From contig CABXIU010000006.1 in the NCBI GenBank assembly GCA_902512305.1, forward strand, positions 45,429 through 109,428: a stretch of DNA of 64,000 nt, written 5' to 3'. The DNA comes from an uncultured Gammaproteobacteria bacterium. GTDB taxonomy: Bacteria > Pseudomonadota > Gammaproteobacteria > PS1 > Pseudothioglobaceae. Positions 45,777 through 54,364 of this stretch are shown in pieces; position 1 is the stretch's first letter; every line of letters starts with the position of its first letter. Under the pieces are notes generated by a model. The model saw nothing but the letters and a program-made list of their open reading frames with translations. It searched no databases and had not been told where the DNA came from. A program made the position numbers and the translations under genes.

Positions 45777-47612
45777 TTAATCAACTATATGATAAAGTGG
45801 CGCTTTTTCCATTGTCCATTCGCCCGTTTTTGGATCACGTCTTGATACAGTCAAGCAATGCCAATTGTCATCATCGAGCTTCATATGATCACCCCTGTAG
45901 TAATATCCTGGCCAACGCGTTTCTTCACGGAAAAGAGTATGCTGTGCAACACACTCTGAGGTAATAGTACGATGCTTCAGTTCCCATCCACGCATTAATT
46001 GATGTAAGTCTTCAGCGCCTATATGTTCAAGATCTTCTTGAAGAATGCCAAGTAGCTCTATGCCTTTTTTAAGAAGGTTGCCATTAGTCATATAGTTAAC
46101 ACTGATACCGCCAACATACTCGTCCATGATTTTTTCAAGTCGTTGTAGGCCTTGAATAGGCAATAAGTAGCTTGGTGAAACTGTTCCAGCTGTTATTTCA
46201 TTTCGTCCAACGGTATAGTTTTCAAGAGGCTTAAAAATAATTTCCTTAAGATCATCACACTGTTTATTGCTGATTTGAATTTTCTCATCACCAAGATCAT
46301 GAATATACTTAACCGCTGCTTTTGCTGCAATTCTTCCTTCAGTAAATGAGCCTGATGAGAACTTATGCGCAGTGCCTCCAACAGTATCACCTGCACCGAA
46401 AAGACCTTCAACAGTTAGCATTCTGTTATAACCCCAGAAGTATTCGGGTGGCGAGATATCTTCTGGACCACTCACCCAAGCGCCAGAACAAGTTGCGTGG
46501 GAACCCATAACATAAGGCTCAGAAGTTGTTAATTCAGGATTTGTGTATTTAGGATCAATATTTTGAGATGCCCAAACAACAGCTTGACCAACAGTCATCC
46601 CTAAAAAGTTTTCCCAGCCGATAACTTCTAAGTGAGGATCTTGAAAAGCCTCCATTGTGACCATATGAATAGGGCCTCTTCCAGCCTTGACCTCTTCAAT
46701 AAAGGCATGGTTTCTTAAACAAGTAGGTGTTGGTGTATGGTCAATATATTCTCCAACCATTGCTTTCGTATGTTCATACCACTTCGATTCATACTCCTCA
46801 CCGTAGGTATTTTGCGTGTATGTTTTAAGATGAAGAAAGTAAGCTCCAACGGGACCATATCCGTCTTTAAAGCGAGTTAAAACAATTCGGTTTTCCATTT
46901 GCGTCATCTTGGCGCCAACTTGAATTGGTAAGGCATAGGCCGAACCACTACTCCATGGAGCGTACCAGGTTCTTCCCATTCCCTCTCCAACTGAGCGAGG
47001 CTTAAAGATATGGGAAGCGCCACCAGCGCCAACAATTACTGCTTTTGCACGGAAGACATGATAGTCACCTGTTCTACAGTTAAATCCTACAGCACCACCG
47101 ACACGGTTTTCTTTGGATTCATCCATCAAAAGATGAGTCACCATAATTCTGTTGTAAATTTTATCTACTGAATTACGAGCTGCCTCAGCAACAATTGGTT
47201 TATAACTCTCACCATGTATCATGATTTGCCATTTGCCTTCACGCTGATAGCGCCCAGTCTCTTCATTTCTCATAATGGGTAGTCCCCATTCTTCGAATTT
47301 ATGAACGGCGGAATCAACATGTCGAGCCATATCAAAGGCTAAATCTTCGCGCACTAAGCCCATTAGATCATTTCTTGCATATCTCACATGATCTTCTGGC
47401 TGGTTTTCATCCCACTGCATTCCCATATAGCAGTTGATTGCATATAAACCTTGAGCAACAGCTCCACTTCGATCAATGTTTGCTTTTTCAGCGCAAATAA
47501 TTCTCATATCACGACCCCAGTATCTTGCCTCGTATGCTGCACCTGTACCAGCCATACCACCACCGACGACTAAAATGTCACAATCTTCCCAAACAGTTTT
47601 TCTTTTTGCCAT
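45777..47612 (-). CDS. aprA: Adenylylsulfate (APS) reductase alpha subunit
   Basis: AprA is the FAD subunit of dissimilatory APS reductase, which in sulfur oxidisers runs in reverse and joins sulfite to AMP to form APS. The 611 residues begin with the FAD-binding GGGMAGTGAAYEARYWG and contain SGAVAQGLYAINCYMG, VGAGGASHIFKPRSVGEGMGRTWYAPWSSGSAYA and GAGDTVGGTAHKFSSGSFTEGRIAAK, all typical of AprA. The stop-start overlap TAATG ties it to aprB. The oxidative direction is inferred from aprM and the absence of dsr-type reduction genes here. Confidence 0.96.
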   Translation of the reverse strand: MAKRKTVWEDCDILVVGGGMAGTGAAYEARYWGRDMRIICAEKANIDRSGAVAQGLYAINCYMGMQWDENQPEDHVRYARNDLMGLVREDLAFDMARHVDSAVHKFEEWGLPIMRNEETGRYQREGKWQIMIHGESYKPIVAEAARNSVDKIYNRIMVTHLLMDESKENRVGGAVGFNCRTGDYHVFRAKAVIVGAGGASHIFKPRSVGEGMGRTWYAPWSSGSAYALPIQVGAKMTQMENRIVLTRFKDGYGPVGAYFLHLKTYTQNTYGEEYESKWYEHTKAMVGEYIDHTPTPTCLRNHAFIEEVKAGRGPIHMVTMEAFQDPHLEVIGWENFLGMTVGQAVVWASQNIDPKYTNPELTTSEPYVMGSHATCSGAWVSGPEDISPPEYFWGYNRMLTVEGLFGAGDTVGGTAHKFSSGSFTEGRIAAKAAVKYIHDLGDEKIQISNKQCDDLKEIIFKPLENYTVGRNEITAGTVSPSYLLPIQGLQRLEKIMDEYVGGISVNYMTNGNLLKKGIELLGILQEDLEHIGAEDLHQLMRGWELKHRTITSECVAQHTLFREETRWPGYYYRGDHMKLDDDNWHCLTVSRRDPKTGEWTMEKAPLYHIVD

Positions 47613-48082
47613 TAGTAGTAGACTCCCTCTTTGAGCTTATCCTTGCTAATGACAGGCAAACCCGTCTCAACATTAAGAGCATCAGGTTCAAAACATAATA
47701 ACTGTGAGTCAAGCGCTTCTTGATCGGGGACTTCTAGCTCACCAAGTTTTGGAATTTTTTCACCCCACGGTTGCGTGGTAATTGGGGAAAGAAAATTTTT
47801 CTCTCGTCCATCTCTAAATTTAATTTTCCATGAGATTGTTCCTTTTTCTTCTTCACGAAGAACTCTAACACTATGCCCTAGGGGGGCGAAATCAGCGTAG
47901 CCTCTAGCATCAATTGCATTTTGTGGGCATGCTTTAACACAGGAGTAGCATTCCCAACACATGTTTGGTTCAATGTTAACTGCACGACGAATAGTTTTAT
48001 CAATATGCATGATATCTGATGGGCAGATATCTACGCAGTGACCACATCCATCGCATCGAGTCATGTATACAAATGTTGGCAT
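47612..48082 (-). CDS. aprB: Adenylylsulfate (APS) reductase beta subunit
   Basis: AprB is the electron-transfer subunit with two [4Fe-4S] clusters, seen as CDGCGHCVDICPSDIMHID and CWECYSCVKACPQNAID. The 156-residue length and the C-terminal part (SWKIKFRDGREKNFLSPITTQPWGEKIP), which wraps around AprA, are typical. Electrons from sulfite pass through it to the membrane partner AprM. Confidence 0.96.
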   Translation of the reverse strand: MPTFVYMTRCDGCGHCVDICPSDIMHIDKTIRRAVNIEPNMCWECYSCVKACPQNAIDARGYADFAPLGHSVRVLREEEKGTISWKIKFRDGREKNFLSPITTQPWGEKIPKLGELEVPDQEALDSQLLCFEPDALNVETGLPVISKDKLKEGVYY

Positions 48083-48107
48083 AATATTTTCTCCGAAAAA
48101 TTAATTA

Positions 48108-48902
48108 TTAATAGTGACGAGGTGCTTCACGTTTTATTCCAAGACCAAACTTTTCTGGTAAATCAGCCGGCTCAGGAAGATTCTCTCTTGATCCATCTGC
48201 TTTAGTAACTCTTTTTTGATATGCAGCAGCAGGCTTATAAAACATGTGCGCAAATTTAGACCAAAGCACCCCTCCAAATAGAACAGTACTCGAAATGATA
48301 AAAAGAACAAAGAATAAAGTTTGCCATACAGCAATTTGGTTTGATAGAAGATAAGACCATATAAGTGCAAAAGTAGCCATAGCAATTAGAGAAAGGACAA
48401 ATAAGTCTGCTCTCATAACTCTGTACCATTTATTACCTTCAGCTGCAACATCAACTCTAATAAAGAACCAAAACCAATAACCACCTAGACAAAGCATAGC
48501 AGCACCAAGATGCCACAATAATGGCCAAATAGAAGGCGTGACTGAGTTAGGAGTTGAATATGAGAAAATCATTACAGCGGTGGCAATAACAAATAATACG
48601 AAACCATACATTGTTAGAAGGTGCGCAAGCCTTCTCCTAGTGCTACAAAACTCTGAAGAAGTAAGTACCTCGTTGGTGGCTGTTTTGAAAGCTAGGGATG
48701 CTTTTTCACCTGAATTAACATTTCTTGTAGCAGATTTTTTTGCTTTTACTGAGTTGTTAAAAAAGTACTTAGCGCTTTTTTTGTGAATGACGTCAAAAAT
48801 AGTTGCACCAATTACTAGAAGAAACATAGCAACTACGTATATTTGCATCATAACAGATGGAATGAAAGCTCCTATTTCAGAAAATGGATTTATCGAGATC
48901 AT
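48108..48902 (-). CDS. aprM: APS reductase membrane anchor AprM
   Basis: A 264-residue membrane protein with about five helices, encoded directly upstream of aprB in the order aprM-aprB-aprA. AprM occurs in sulfur-oxidising lineages and is proposed to anchor AprAB and pass electrons to the quinone pool. Visible helices include VVAMFLLVIGATIFDVI, LLTMYGFVLFVIATAVMIFSY and LWHLGAAMLCLGGYWFWFF. A Shine-Dalgarno AAAGGAA precedes the ATG. Confidence 0.88.
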   Translation of the reverse strand: MISINPFSEIGAFIPSVMMQIYVVAMFLLVIGATIFDVIHKKSAKYFFNNSVKAKKSATRNVNSGEKASLAFKTATNEVLTSSEFCSTRRRLAHLLTMYGFVLFVIATAVMIFSYSTPNSVTPSIWPLLWHLGAAMLCLGGYWFWFFIRVDVAAEGNKWYRVMRADLFVLSLIAMATFALIWSYLLSNQIAVWQTLFFVLFIISSTVLFGGVLWSKFAHMFYKPAAAYQKRVTKADGSRENLPEPADLPEKFGLGIKREAPRHY

Positions 48903-48977
48903 ATTTTTTCCTTTATTAAATTGTATTACATAAATACTTTTTACAAAAAGTTAATGTACTACATTTCCGAGCAAGAA

Positions 48978-49001
48978 TTTTAGAAGATACAGATTCTAGA
49001 A
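48978..49001. repeat. Inverted repeat upstream of aprM
   Basis: TTTTAGAA (48978-48985) and TTCTAGAA (48994-49001) form an imperfect inverted repeat (seven of eight) with an 8-base spacer, 76 bases upstream of aprM. It may be an operator or part of the sat 3' region. Confidence 0.3.
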
Positions 49002-49071
49002 GTCTTAATTTTATAGAACCAGAAAACTCATAACTCGTGGACCAGTTTATATTATTTATTGTCATAACAGT

Positions 49072-50277
49072 CTATTTTGCAGAATGCCCTTTAAGATCAA
49101 CTTTCACTTTGTCACTATCCTTAATTCCAGCATAATAATTTTGAAGGATTTTTAGTACTTCTGGTCTTGAAAAGTTTTCTGGAACCTCTTCATTTTCACT
49201 AAGTAGATGTCTCAATTTTGATCCAGAAAGTAATAGCCGATCTTCGTGGCTATGAGGGCATGTTTTCATGCTTGACATGCCAGCACACTTATTACACCAG
49301 AATGTCCAGTCAATCTTTAGTGGTTTTGTAATTAGGCCACTATCAATTTCATCAAAAATATTGTGAGCATCAAATGGGCCATAATAATCATCAACACCTG
49401 CGTGATCTCGTCCAACAATTAAATGAGAGCAGCCATAATTCTGCCTAAATAGTGCATGTAGCAATGCCTCCCTAGGGCCAGCATATCTCATATCTAATGG
49501 ATACCCTGATTGAAGAACAGTGTTCTGTACAAAGTAGTTTTCTATTAGTGTTGAAATTGCCTCTGAACGCACTTCAGCAGGAATATCTCCAGGCTTAAGT
49601 TCCCCTAATGTAGAGTGAATCATTACGCCATCACATATTTCTATGGCAATTTTTGCTAAATATTCATGTGATCGATGCATTGGATTTCTGGTTTGAAATG
49701 CAGCGATTGTAGACCAATTTTTTTCCTCAAAGTATGAGCGAGTTTCTTGGGGTGTCATATAGAGCTCACCATATTGCTCAGAAAATCCTCCATCAGATAT
49801 GACTTTTATTTTTCCTGCAATATTGTATTTTCCTTGAGACATGACTATTGCGACTCCAGGATGATTTATATTAGTTGTCTTAAATACCTCATTGCATTCT
49901 AATTCTTTGTCGATTGTGTATTTTTCTGAAATAATCATTGTGGCAATAATTTCGTTGGTTTTTTCATATACAATCGCAACTTCTTGACCTTCTTTAATGT
50001 CTTCATCATTTGTTGAAAGGGTAATTGGAATTGGCCAAAAAGTACCGTTTTCTAGGGCCATACTTTGACAGACATTGAGCCAGTCAGCTTTGTTCATAAA
50101 GCCCTCAAGAGGAGTAAAGCCACCTATTCCAAACATAATGACATCGCCAAATTCTCTTGACGTGCAAACTATTTTAGTTAGAGCTTCAGATTTCTTACGC
50201 TCCTGCATTGCTGCATTGCCTTCTATAGCGAGTGGTTTGAGAATATTACTGCCGTGTGGAGGAACAAGCTTGGACAT
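49072..50277 (-). CDS. sat: Sulfate adenylyltransferase (ATP sulfurylase), dissimilatory type
   Basis: Sat converts APS plus pyrophosphate to ATP and sulfate when run in the oxidative direction, completing AprABM sulfite oxidation. The 401-residue homo-oligomeric type has the nucleotide motifs [13 protein letters not shown] and [16 protein letters not shown], and a CNKCAGM...CPH zinc-type cysteine cluster near residue 320. This is distinct from the assimilatory CysDN enzyme. It lies upstream of apr on the same strand with its own predicted promoter. Confidence 0.96.
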   Translation of the reverse strand: MSKLVPPHGSNILKPLAIEGNAAMQERKKSEALTKIVCTSREFGDVIMFGIGGFTPLEGFMNKADWLNVCQSMALENGTFWPIPITLSTNDEDIKEGQEVAIVYEKTNEIIATMIISEKYTIDKELECNEVFKTTNINHPGVAIVMSQGKYNIAGKIKVISDGGFSEQYGELYMTPQETRSYFEEKNWSTIAAFQTRNPMHRSHEYLAKIAIEICDGVMIHSTLGELKPGDIPAEVRSEAISTLIENYFVQNTVLQSGYPLDMRYAGPREALLHALFRQNYGCSHLIVGRDHAGVDDYYGPFDAHNIFDEIDSGLITKPLKIDWTFWCNKCAGMSSMKTCPHSHEDRLLLSGSKLRHLLSENEEVPENFSRPEVLKILQNYYAGIKDSDKVKVDLKGHSAK

Positions 50278-50292
50278 AGATTTATAGTAGTT

Positions 50293-50320
50293 ATTGTATT
50301 GATTTTCGAAGAATTTTCAA
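50293..50320 (-). promoter_or_regulatory. Predicted promoter of sat
   Basis: On the minus strand TTGAAA (50315-50320) and TACAAT (50293-50298) are spaced by 16 bases, about 16 bases upstream of the sat start. This gives a very short leader. Confidence 0.4.
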
Positions 50321-50337
50321 ACTCATATACATGAGTT
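50320..50337. promoter_or_regulatory. 18-bp inverted repeat upstream of the sat -35 box
   Basis: AACTCAT and ATGAGTT arms are separated by ATAC. The site abuts the -35 box on its upstream side, as expected for an activator. No regulator can be named. Confidence 0.4.
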
Positions 50338-50516
50338 ACTGTTATGTTATCATAGGTTTATTTAATAAAATATTACTATTTAAACATGGAACTACATTTT
50401 ACTCATTTTCGAGTAAAAAAAAGTATAAATGAATTAATATATATCTTTAGTATGAATGATTTAAATTTCTATAATAGTTCTGTAATAATTTATTTAATTT
50501 TTATTAATCATTTAGA

Positions 50517-51191
50517 ATGATTCGATCAGCATTAAAAATTTCGCTTCCAATTATGTTTGGCTTTGTACCTTTGGGAATAGCATTCGGTTTGCTATTTCAG
50601 GAGCTCGGATATCCATGGTACTTCGCATCTCTAATGGGGATAATTGTTTATGCAGGTGCAGCACAATTTATGGCTATTGGTTTTTTATCAGCCGGTCTGG
50701 GAATCATAGAGATTGCGATGTCTACATTTTTTCTAAATTCAAGACATATGTTCTATGGCTTAGCATTTCTAGAAAGTTTTGGAAATTGGAACTTAAGAAA
50801 GTTGTATCTAATTTTTGGAATGACTGACGAAACGTATGCTTTGATGACAACAATAAAAGTTCCAGAAAATTATAACAAAGAGCGCTATTATCTCTACATA
50901 ACTCTCTTTGCTCAAATATACTGGGTTTTAGGCTGCACCATTGGTGCTATTTCTCCAGGTTTTCTAACATTTAATACAGATGGAATGGAGTTTGCAGCAA
51001 CTGCCTTGTTTGTAGTTTTGTTGATCGAGCAGTGGATCATGGTTAGAAGATTATTGCCATTCATTCTTGGATTTATAGCTTCAATATTTGCGCTTACATT
51101 TTTTGTTAATCACATGTTGCTTATTGCAATTTTGATCTCAATTGGCTCAATCATTTTATTACGCATCATTAAAACAAATAACAATGGATGA
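50517..51191 (+). CDS. azlC: AzlC family branched-chain amino acid exporter subunit
   Basis: A 224-residue membrane protein with the AzlC features SLPIMFGFVPLGIAFGLLFQELG, YAGAAQFMAIGFLSAG and LNSRHMFYGLAF. With AzlD it forms a two-subunit exporter for branched-chain amino acids or their analogues. It overlaps azlD by eight bases. It is divergent from sat across 239 bases; no functional link with sulfur is evident. Confidence 0.92.
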   Translation: MIRSALKISLPIMFGFVPLGIAFGLLFQELGYPWYFASLMGIIVYAGAAQFMAIGFLSAGLGIIEIAMSTFFLNSRHMFYGLAFLESFGNWNLRKLYLIFGMTDETYALMTTIKVPENYNKERYYLYITLFAQIYWVLGCTIGAISPGFLTFNTDGMEFAATALFVVLLIEQWIMVRRLLPFILGFIASIFALTFFVNHMLLIAILISIGSIILLRIIKTNNNG

Positions 51192-51501
51192 ATTGGAATA
51201 CCTTCTGGTTGTCATAATAGTAATGGCAATATCAACCTACTTCACAAGGTTGATTCCTTTCTTGCTTTTTAGTTCGGGTAAAGAGAGCTTTATACTCAAC
51301 TATGTCGCAAAAAGTACACCACCAATGGTAATGATGATTCTTGTAATTTATATGTTGAAAGATGTAAATTATTTTTCATCTGAAATTTTCTATACTTTCT
51401 TGGCACTTGCAATTACGATTGGCTTTCAAGTGTATAAACGAAACGCATTACTAAGTATTGTTGCAGGAACAGCCGTGTATATGTTCTTTGTTCAGTTGTA
51501 A
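51184..51501 (+). CDS. azlD: AzlD family transporter subunit
   Basis: The track begins at 51142, inside azlC. The ATG at 51184 (MDELEYLLVVIIVMAISTYFTRLIPFLLF) matches the family start and gives 105 residues with four hydrophobic helices. AzlD is the small partner of AzlC. Overlapping reading frames indicate translational coupling. Confidence 0.88.
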   Translation: MDELEYLLVVIIVMAISTYFTRLIPFLLFSSGKESFILNYVAKSTPPMVMMILVIYMLKDVNYFSSEIFYTFLALAITIGFQVYKRNALLSIVAGTAVYMFFVQL

Positions 51502-51608
51502 TAGAACCGATTAAAAGTTAATCTTTTTGTTGAGCCAAAAAGCTTATAGGAATTACTATATAATCTACCACCCACTGCAAGACATCACTTTATTGAATAT
51601 TTAAATTT

Positions 51609-53342
51609 ATGACTCGATTAGCAAAAATTTTCCCTTTTATAGTTTGGTTTAGACTAACTACATTGGAGACAATTAAGGCTGATTTTTTTGCAGGCCTAAC
51701 TGGCGCAATTATTGTACTTCCTCAGAGTGTTGCCTTTGCTACAATTGCTGGAATGCCTCCAGAATATGGTCTTTATACTGCAATGGTTGTTCCAATTATT
51801 GCTGCGTTTTTTGGCTCTTCTTTTCATCTTGTTTCTGGTCCAACAACTGCGATTTCAATTGTAGTTTTCGCAGCAGTAAGCAAGTATGCAGCGCCAGGTA
51901 CTGAAGAATTTGTTTCATTAGCTTTAACGCTTACTTTCTTGGCGGGAGTTTATCAACTTGTATTCGGTTTGGCTAAATTTGGTTTGTTGATAAACTTTGT
52001 TTCTCACAATGTTGTGATTGGCTTTACAGCAGGGGCTGCATTACTAATTGCGAGCAGTCAAATCCCTTATATCATTGGAATTGAAATACCAAGAGGAGAA
52101 GATTTTATTCACACTTGGTTTGATATATATTGGGGCGTTGGAGAGTTTAATATATATTTATTGATTGTTGGCCTAGGGACATTAATGAGTGCAGTTTTGG
52201 TCAAAATTTTCAGACCAAAATATCCTAATCTTTTAATTGGCATGCTTGTGGGAGGTATTCTTGCATTTTATTTAAGCAACCTTACCGATACGATAAAAAC
52301 TGTTGGTGCGATGCCTGCTTACCTTCCACCACTATCTTCACCAGACTTCTCATTAAATTCATTAAAGGGACTCGCGCCTGAGGCTTTTGCTATTGCTCTA
52401 TTAGGTCTTATAGAAGCGTCATCAATCGGCAGGTCAATTGCAACCAAATCTAATCAAAGAATTGATGCAAACCAAGAATTTATTGGTCAAGGCGCTTCAA
52501 ATATTGTTGGCAGCTTCCTTTCCAGTTATGCATCTTCTGGTTCCTTTACCCGATCAGGCGTAAACTTTGAAGCTGGAGCTAGAACGCCTCTTTCTGCTAT
52601 TCTTGCAGCACTCTTTTTGATAGTAATTGTTTTATTAGTTGCTCCTTTAATCTCATATTTGCCACTTGCAGCAATGGCCGGGATAATTTTGCTTGTTGCT
52701 TATAATTTAATTGACTTTAAAAATATTAAAAAAACTTTTAAATATAGTAAGTCGGAAAGTGTTATTTTTACGGCAACATTTCTCGCTACTTTATTGTTTG
52801 AGCTAGAGTTTGCAATCTATTTAGGGGTGCTATTATCTTTGATGCTTTTCATTGCTAAAACATCAACTCCTGATGTCCATACATTAGCTTTTGCAACTCC
52901 ACCAGGTGAGGGCGATAGGCGTTTACAAAGCATTCGAAAGGCTCCTTTAGTTCAGTGCCCTCAACTTAAGATCATTAGAATTGACATGTCAATCTATTTT
53001 GGATCAATTAACCATATTCAAAAACAGCTGAGTCAAATAGTTGATAATCAAAGAATTTATCATATTTTGATTGTTGCAAGTGGTGTTAATTTTATAGATC
53101 TTGCTGGAATTGAGGCACTTTTGAACGAAAACAAACGCCTTAAAGCAAAGAATGGTAGTCTATATTTTGTTGCCGTTAAAACTTCAACTTTTGAGTTTAT
53201 GGAGAAGGTTAACTTTGTTAATGAGATAGGTCGAGATAACTTCTTTGACACCAAGTCAGAAGCAATTCATGTGCTTTATGATAGGCTTGATAAAAGTAAG
53301 TGCGAAAAATGTCAGGCACAAGTTTTTAATGAATGTCACTAA
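51609..53342 (+). CDS. SulP family sulfate/anion permease with STAS domain
   Basis: This 577-residue protein has the SulP membrane domain (about residues 20-410, beginning ADFFAGLTGAIIVLPQSVAFATIAGMPPEYGLY) and a C-terminal STAS domain (about 440-560, LIVASGVNFIDLAGIEALL). SulP proteins move sulfate, bicarbonate or other anions, usually with cations. Near apr and sat it could export the sulfate produced or, as easily, import bicarbonate. The C-terminal CEKCQAQVFNEC is a short cysteine-containing tail. Confidence 0.9.
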   Translation: MTRLAKIFPFIVWFRLTTLETIKADFFAGLTGAIIVLPQSVAFATIAGMPPEYGLYTAMVVPIIAAFFGSSFHLVSGPTTAISIVVFAAVSKYAAPGTEEFVSLALTLTFLAGVYQLVFGLAKFGLLINFVSHNVVIGFTAGAALLIASSQIPYIIGIEIPRGEDFIHTWFDIYWGVGEFNIYLLIVGLGTLMSAVLVKIFRPKYPNLLIGMLVGGILAFYLSNLTDTIKTVGAMPAYLPPLSSPDFSLNSLKGLAPEAFAIALLGLIEASSIGRSIATKSNQRIDANQEFIGQGASNIVGSFLSSYASSGSFTRSGVNFEAGARTPLSAILAALFLIVIVLLVAPLISYLPLAAMAGIILLVAYNLIDFKNIKKTFKYSKSESVIFTATFLATLLFELEFAIYLGVLLSLMLFIAKTSTPDVHTLAFATPPGEGDRRLQSIRKAPLVQCPQLKIIRIDMSIYFGSINHIQKQLSQIVDNQRIYHILIVASGVNFIDLAGIEALLNENKRLKAKNGSLYFVAVKTSTFEFMEKVNFVNEIGRDNFFDTKSEAIHVLYDRLDKSKCEKCQAQVFNECH

Positions 53343-53375
53343 AGCCTAACAAAGGATTATACGGAACTCTGTTAA

Positions 53376-53449
53376 TGGAGGCTGGGACCGGAGTCGAACC
53401 GGTCTAAAAGGCTTTGCAGGCCCCTGCATAACCGCTTTGCTACCCAGCC
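53376..53449 (-). tRNA. tRNA-Cys (GCA)
   Basis: A 74-base cloverleaf with the acceptor stem GGCTGGG pairing with CCCAGCC, discriminator T, an encoded CCA end, the T-loop GGTTCGACTCC and an anticodon loop CTGCAAA giving GCA. The D-arm is of the short Cys type. Confidence 0.95.
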
Positions 53450-53464
53450 ATTTTAGGTTTAACT

Positions 53465-53490
53465 AAAAAAAAGCCTGTTTTTTAGAGGCT
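53465..53490 (-). terminator. Weak hairpin plus T-run between tRNA-Gly and tRNA-Cys
   Basis: On the minus strand AGCCT and AGGCT arms are followed by TTTTTTT, 20 bases after tRNA-Gly. The stem is only five base pairs, so it may be a partial terminator or processing signal; tRNA-Cys lies beyond it. Confidence 0.4.
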
Positions 53491-53509
53491 AAAACTTGCA
53501 GTTAGAATT

Positions 53510-53585
53510 TGGAGCGGGAAACGAGATTCGAACTCGCGACATTCACGTTGGCAACGTGATGCTCTACCAGCTGAGCTATTCCCGC
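53510..53585 (-). tRNA. tRNA-Gly (GCC)
   Basis: A 76-base cloverleaf beginning GCGGGAATAGCTCAG, with anticodon loop TTGCCAA (GCC), T-arm GAGTTCGAATCTC and an encoded CCA. Confidence 0.96.
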
Positions 53586-53614
53586 ACAAGCTGTGAAATT
53601 ATAGTGTTTTTTTT

Positions 53615-54211
53615 CTAACTGTCAAATGTTTTTAAGCCTGCAATGAGATATTTTATGCCTGACCAAAGGGTTAGAAAAGTCGCAATAAAAAGCAAAATTC
53701 TTCCAATCATATTTATCTCATTGAAAGAGAAAAATAACAGGGGTTGATGTATTAATAAAAAGAGTATTGCAACCATCTGAACAAATGTCTTTGACTTTCC
53801 AATCCACGACACAGCAACATTCGCTCTTTTGCCGACCTCGCTCATCCACTCTCTCAGAGCTGAAACAAGTATTTCTCTAGAAATGATGATGATTGAAGGT
53901 ATAGTAATAAACCAAGTATGATAGTAGTCGATTAGAAGAATTAGTGCAGTGCAGACCATTAATTTATCCGCAACTGGATCGAGAAAAGCACCCAGTGCAG
54001 AAACTTGATTAAGTTTTCTTGCTAAAAATCCGTCGATAAAGTCTGTGGTGCTAATGATTAAAAAAATTGCTATTAGGGCGTTATTAATCCATCCAAGAGG
54101 CTCTCCATCTAGATAATTAGGTTGGAGATAAAACAAACCAATAAAGACAGGAATTAATAAAATTCTGGCCAGAGTAATTAGATTCGGGAGTGTCAACATA
54201 GTATGACCCAT
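53615..54211 (-). CDS. pgsA: CDP-diacylglycerol-glycerol-3-phosphate 3-phosphatidyltransferase
   Basis: PgsA makes phosphatidylglycerol phosphate, the committed step to acidic phospholipids. The 198 residues include the CDP-alcohol phosphatidyltransferase signature DFIDGFLARKLNQVSALGAFLDPVADK and about five hydrophobic helices. The N-terminal MLTLPNLITLARILLIPVFI is typical; a start at that Met three residues in is possible. It sits between tRNA-Arg and tRNA-Gly. Confidence 0.94.
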   Translation of the reverse strand: MGHTMLTLPNLITLARILLIPVFIGLFYLQPNYLDGEPLGWINNALIAIFLIISTTDFIDGFLARKLNQVSALGAFLDPVADKLMVCTALILLIDYYHTWFITIPSIIIISREILVSALREWMSEVGKRANVAVSWIGKSKTFVQMVAILFLLIHQPLLFFSFNEINMIGRILLFIATFLTLWSGIKYLIAGLKTFDS

Positions 54212-54253
54212 TCTATCAAAGACTCATGATGTTTAGAGCAAACTTTTACGGGT

Positions 54254-54330
54254 TGGCGCGCTCGGCAGGAGTCGAACCTGCAACCGCTCGGTTCGTAGCC
54301 GAGTACTCTATCCAGTTGAGCTACGAGCGC
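54254..54330 (-). tRNA. tRNA-Arg (ACG)
   Basis: A 77-base cloverleaf with acceptor stem GCGCTCG/CGAGCGC, anticodon loop CTACGAA (ACG, read as ICG after deamination), T-arm CAGGTTCGACTCCTG and an encoded CCA. Confidence 0.96.
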
Positions 54331-54364
54331 AGCTGCGTAATTATCGCCATGTTTTATCTAAAGG

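Noticed and set aside
51559-51564. TATAAT upstream of the SulP gene as a full promoter
   Set aside because: The nearest -35-like sequence (TTGAGC) is 23 bases away, too far for a sigma70 promoter.
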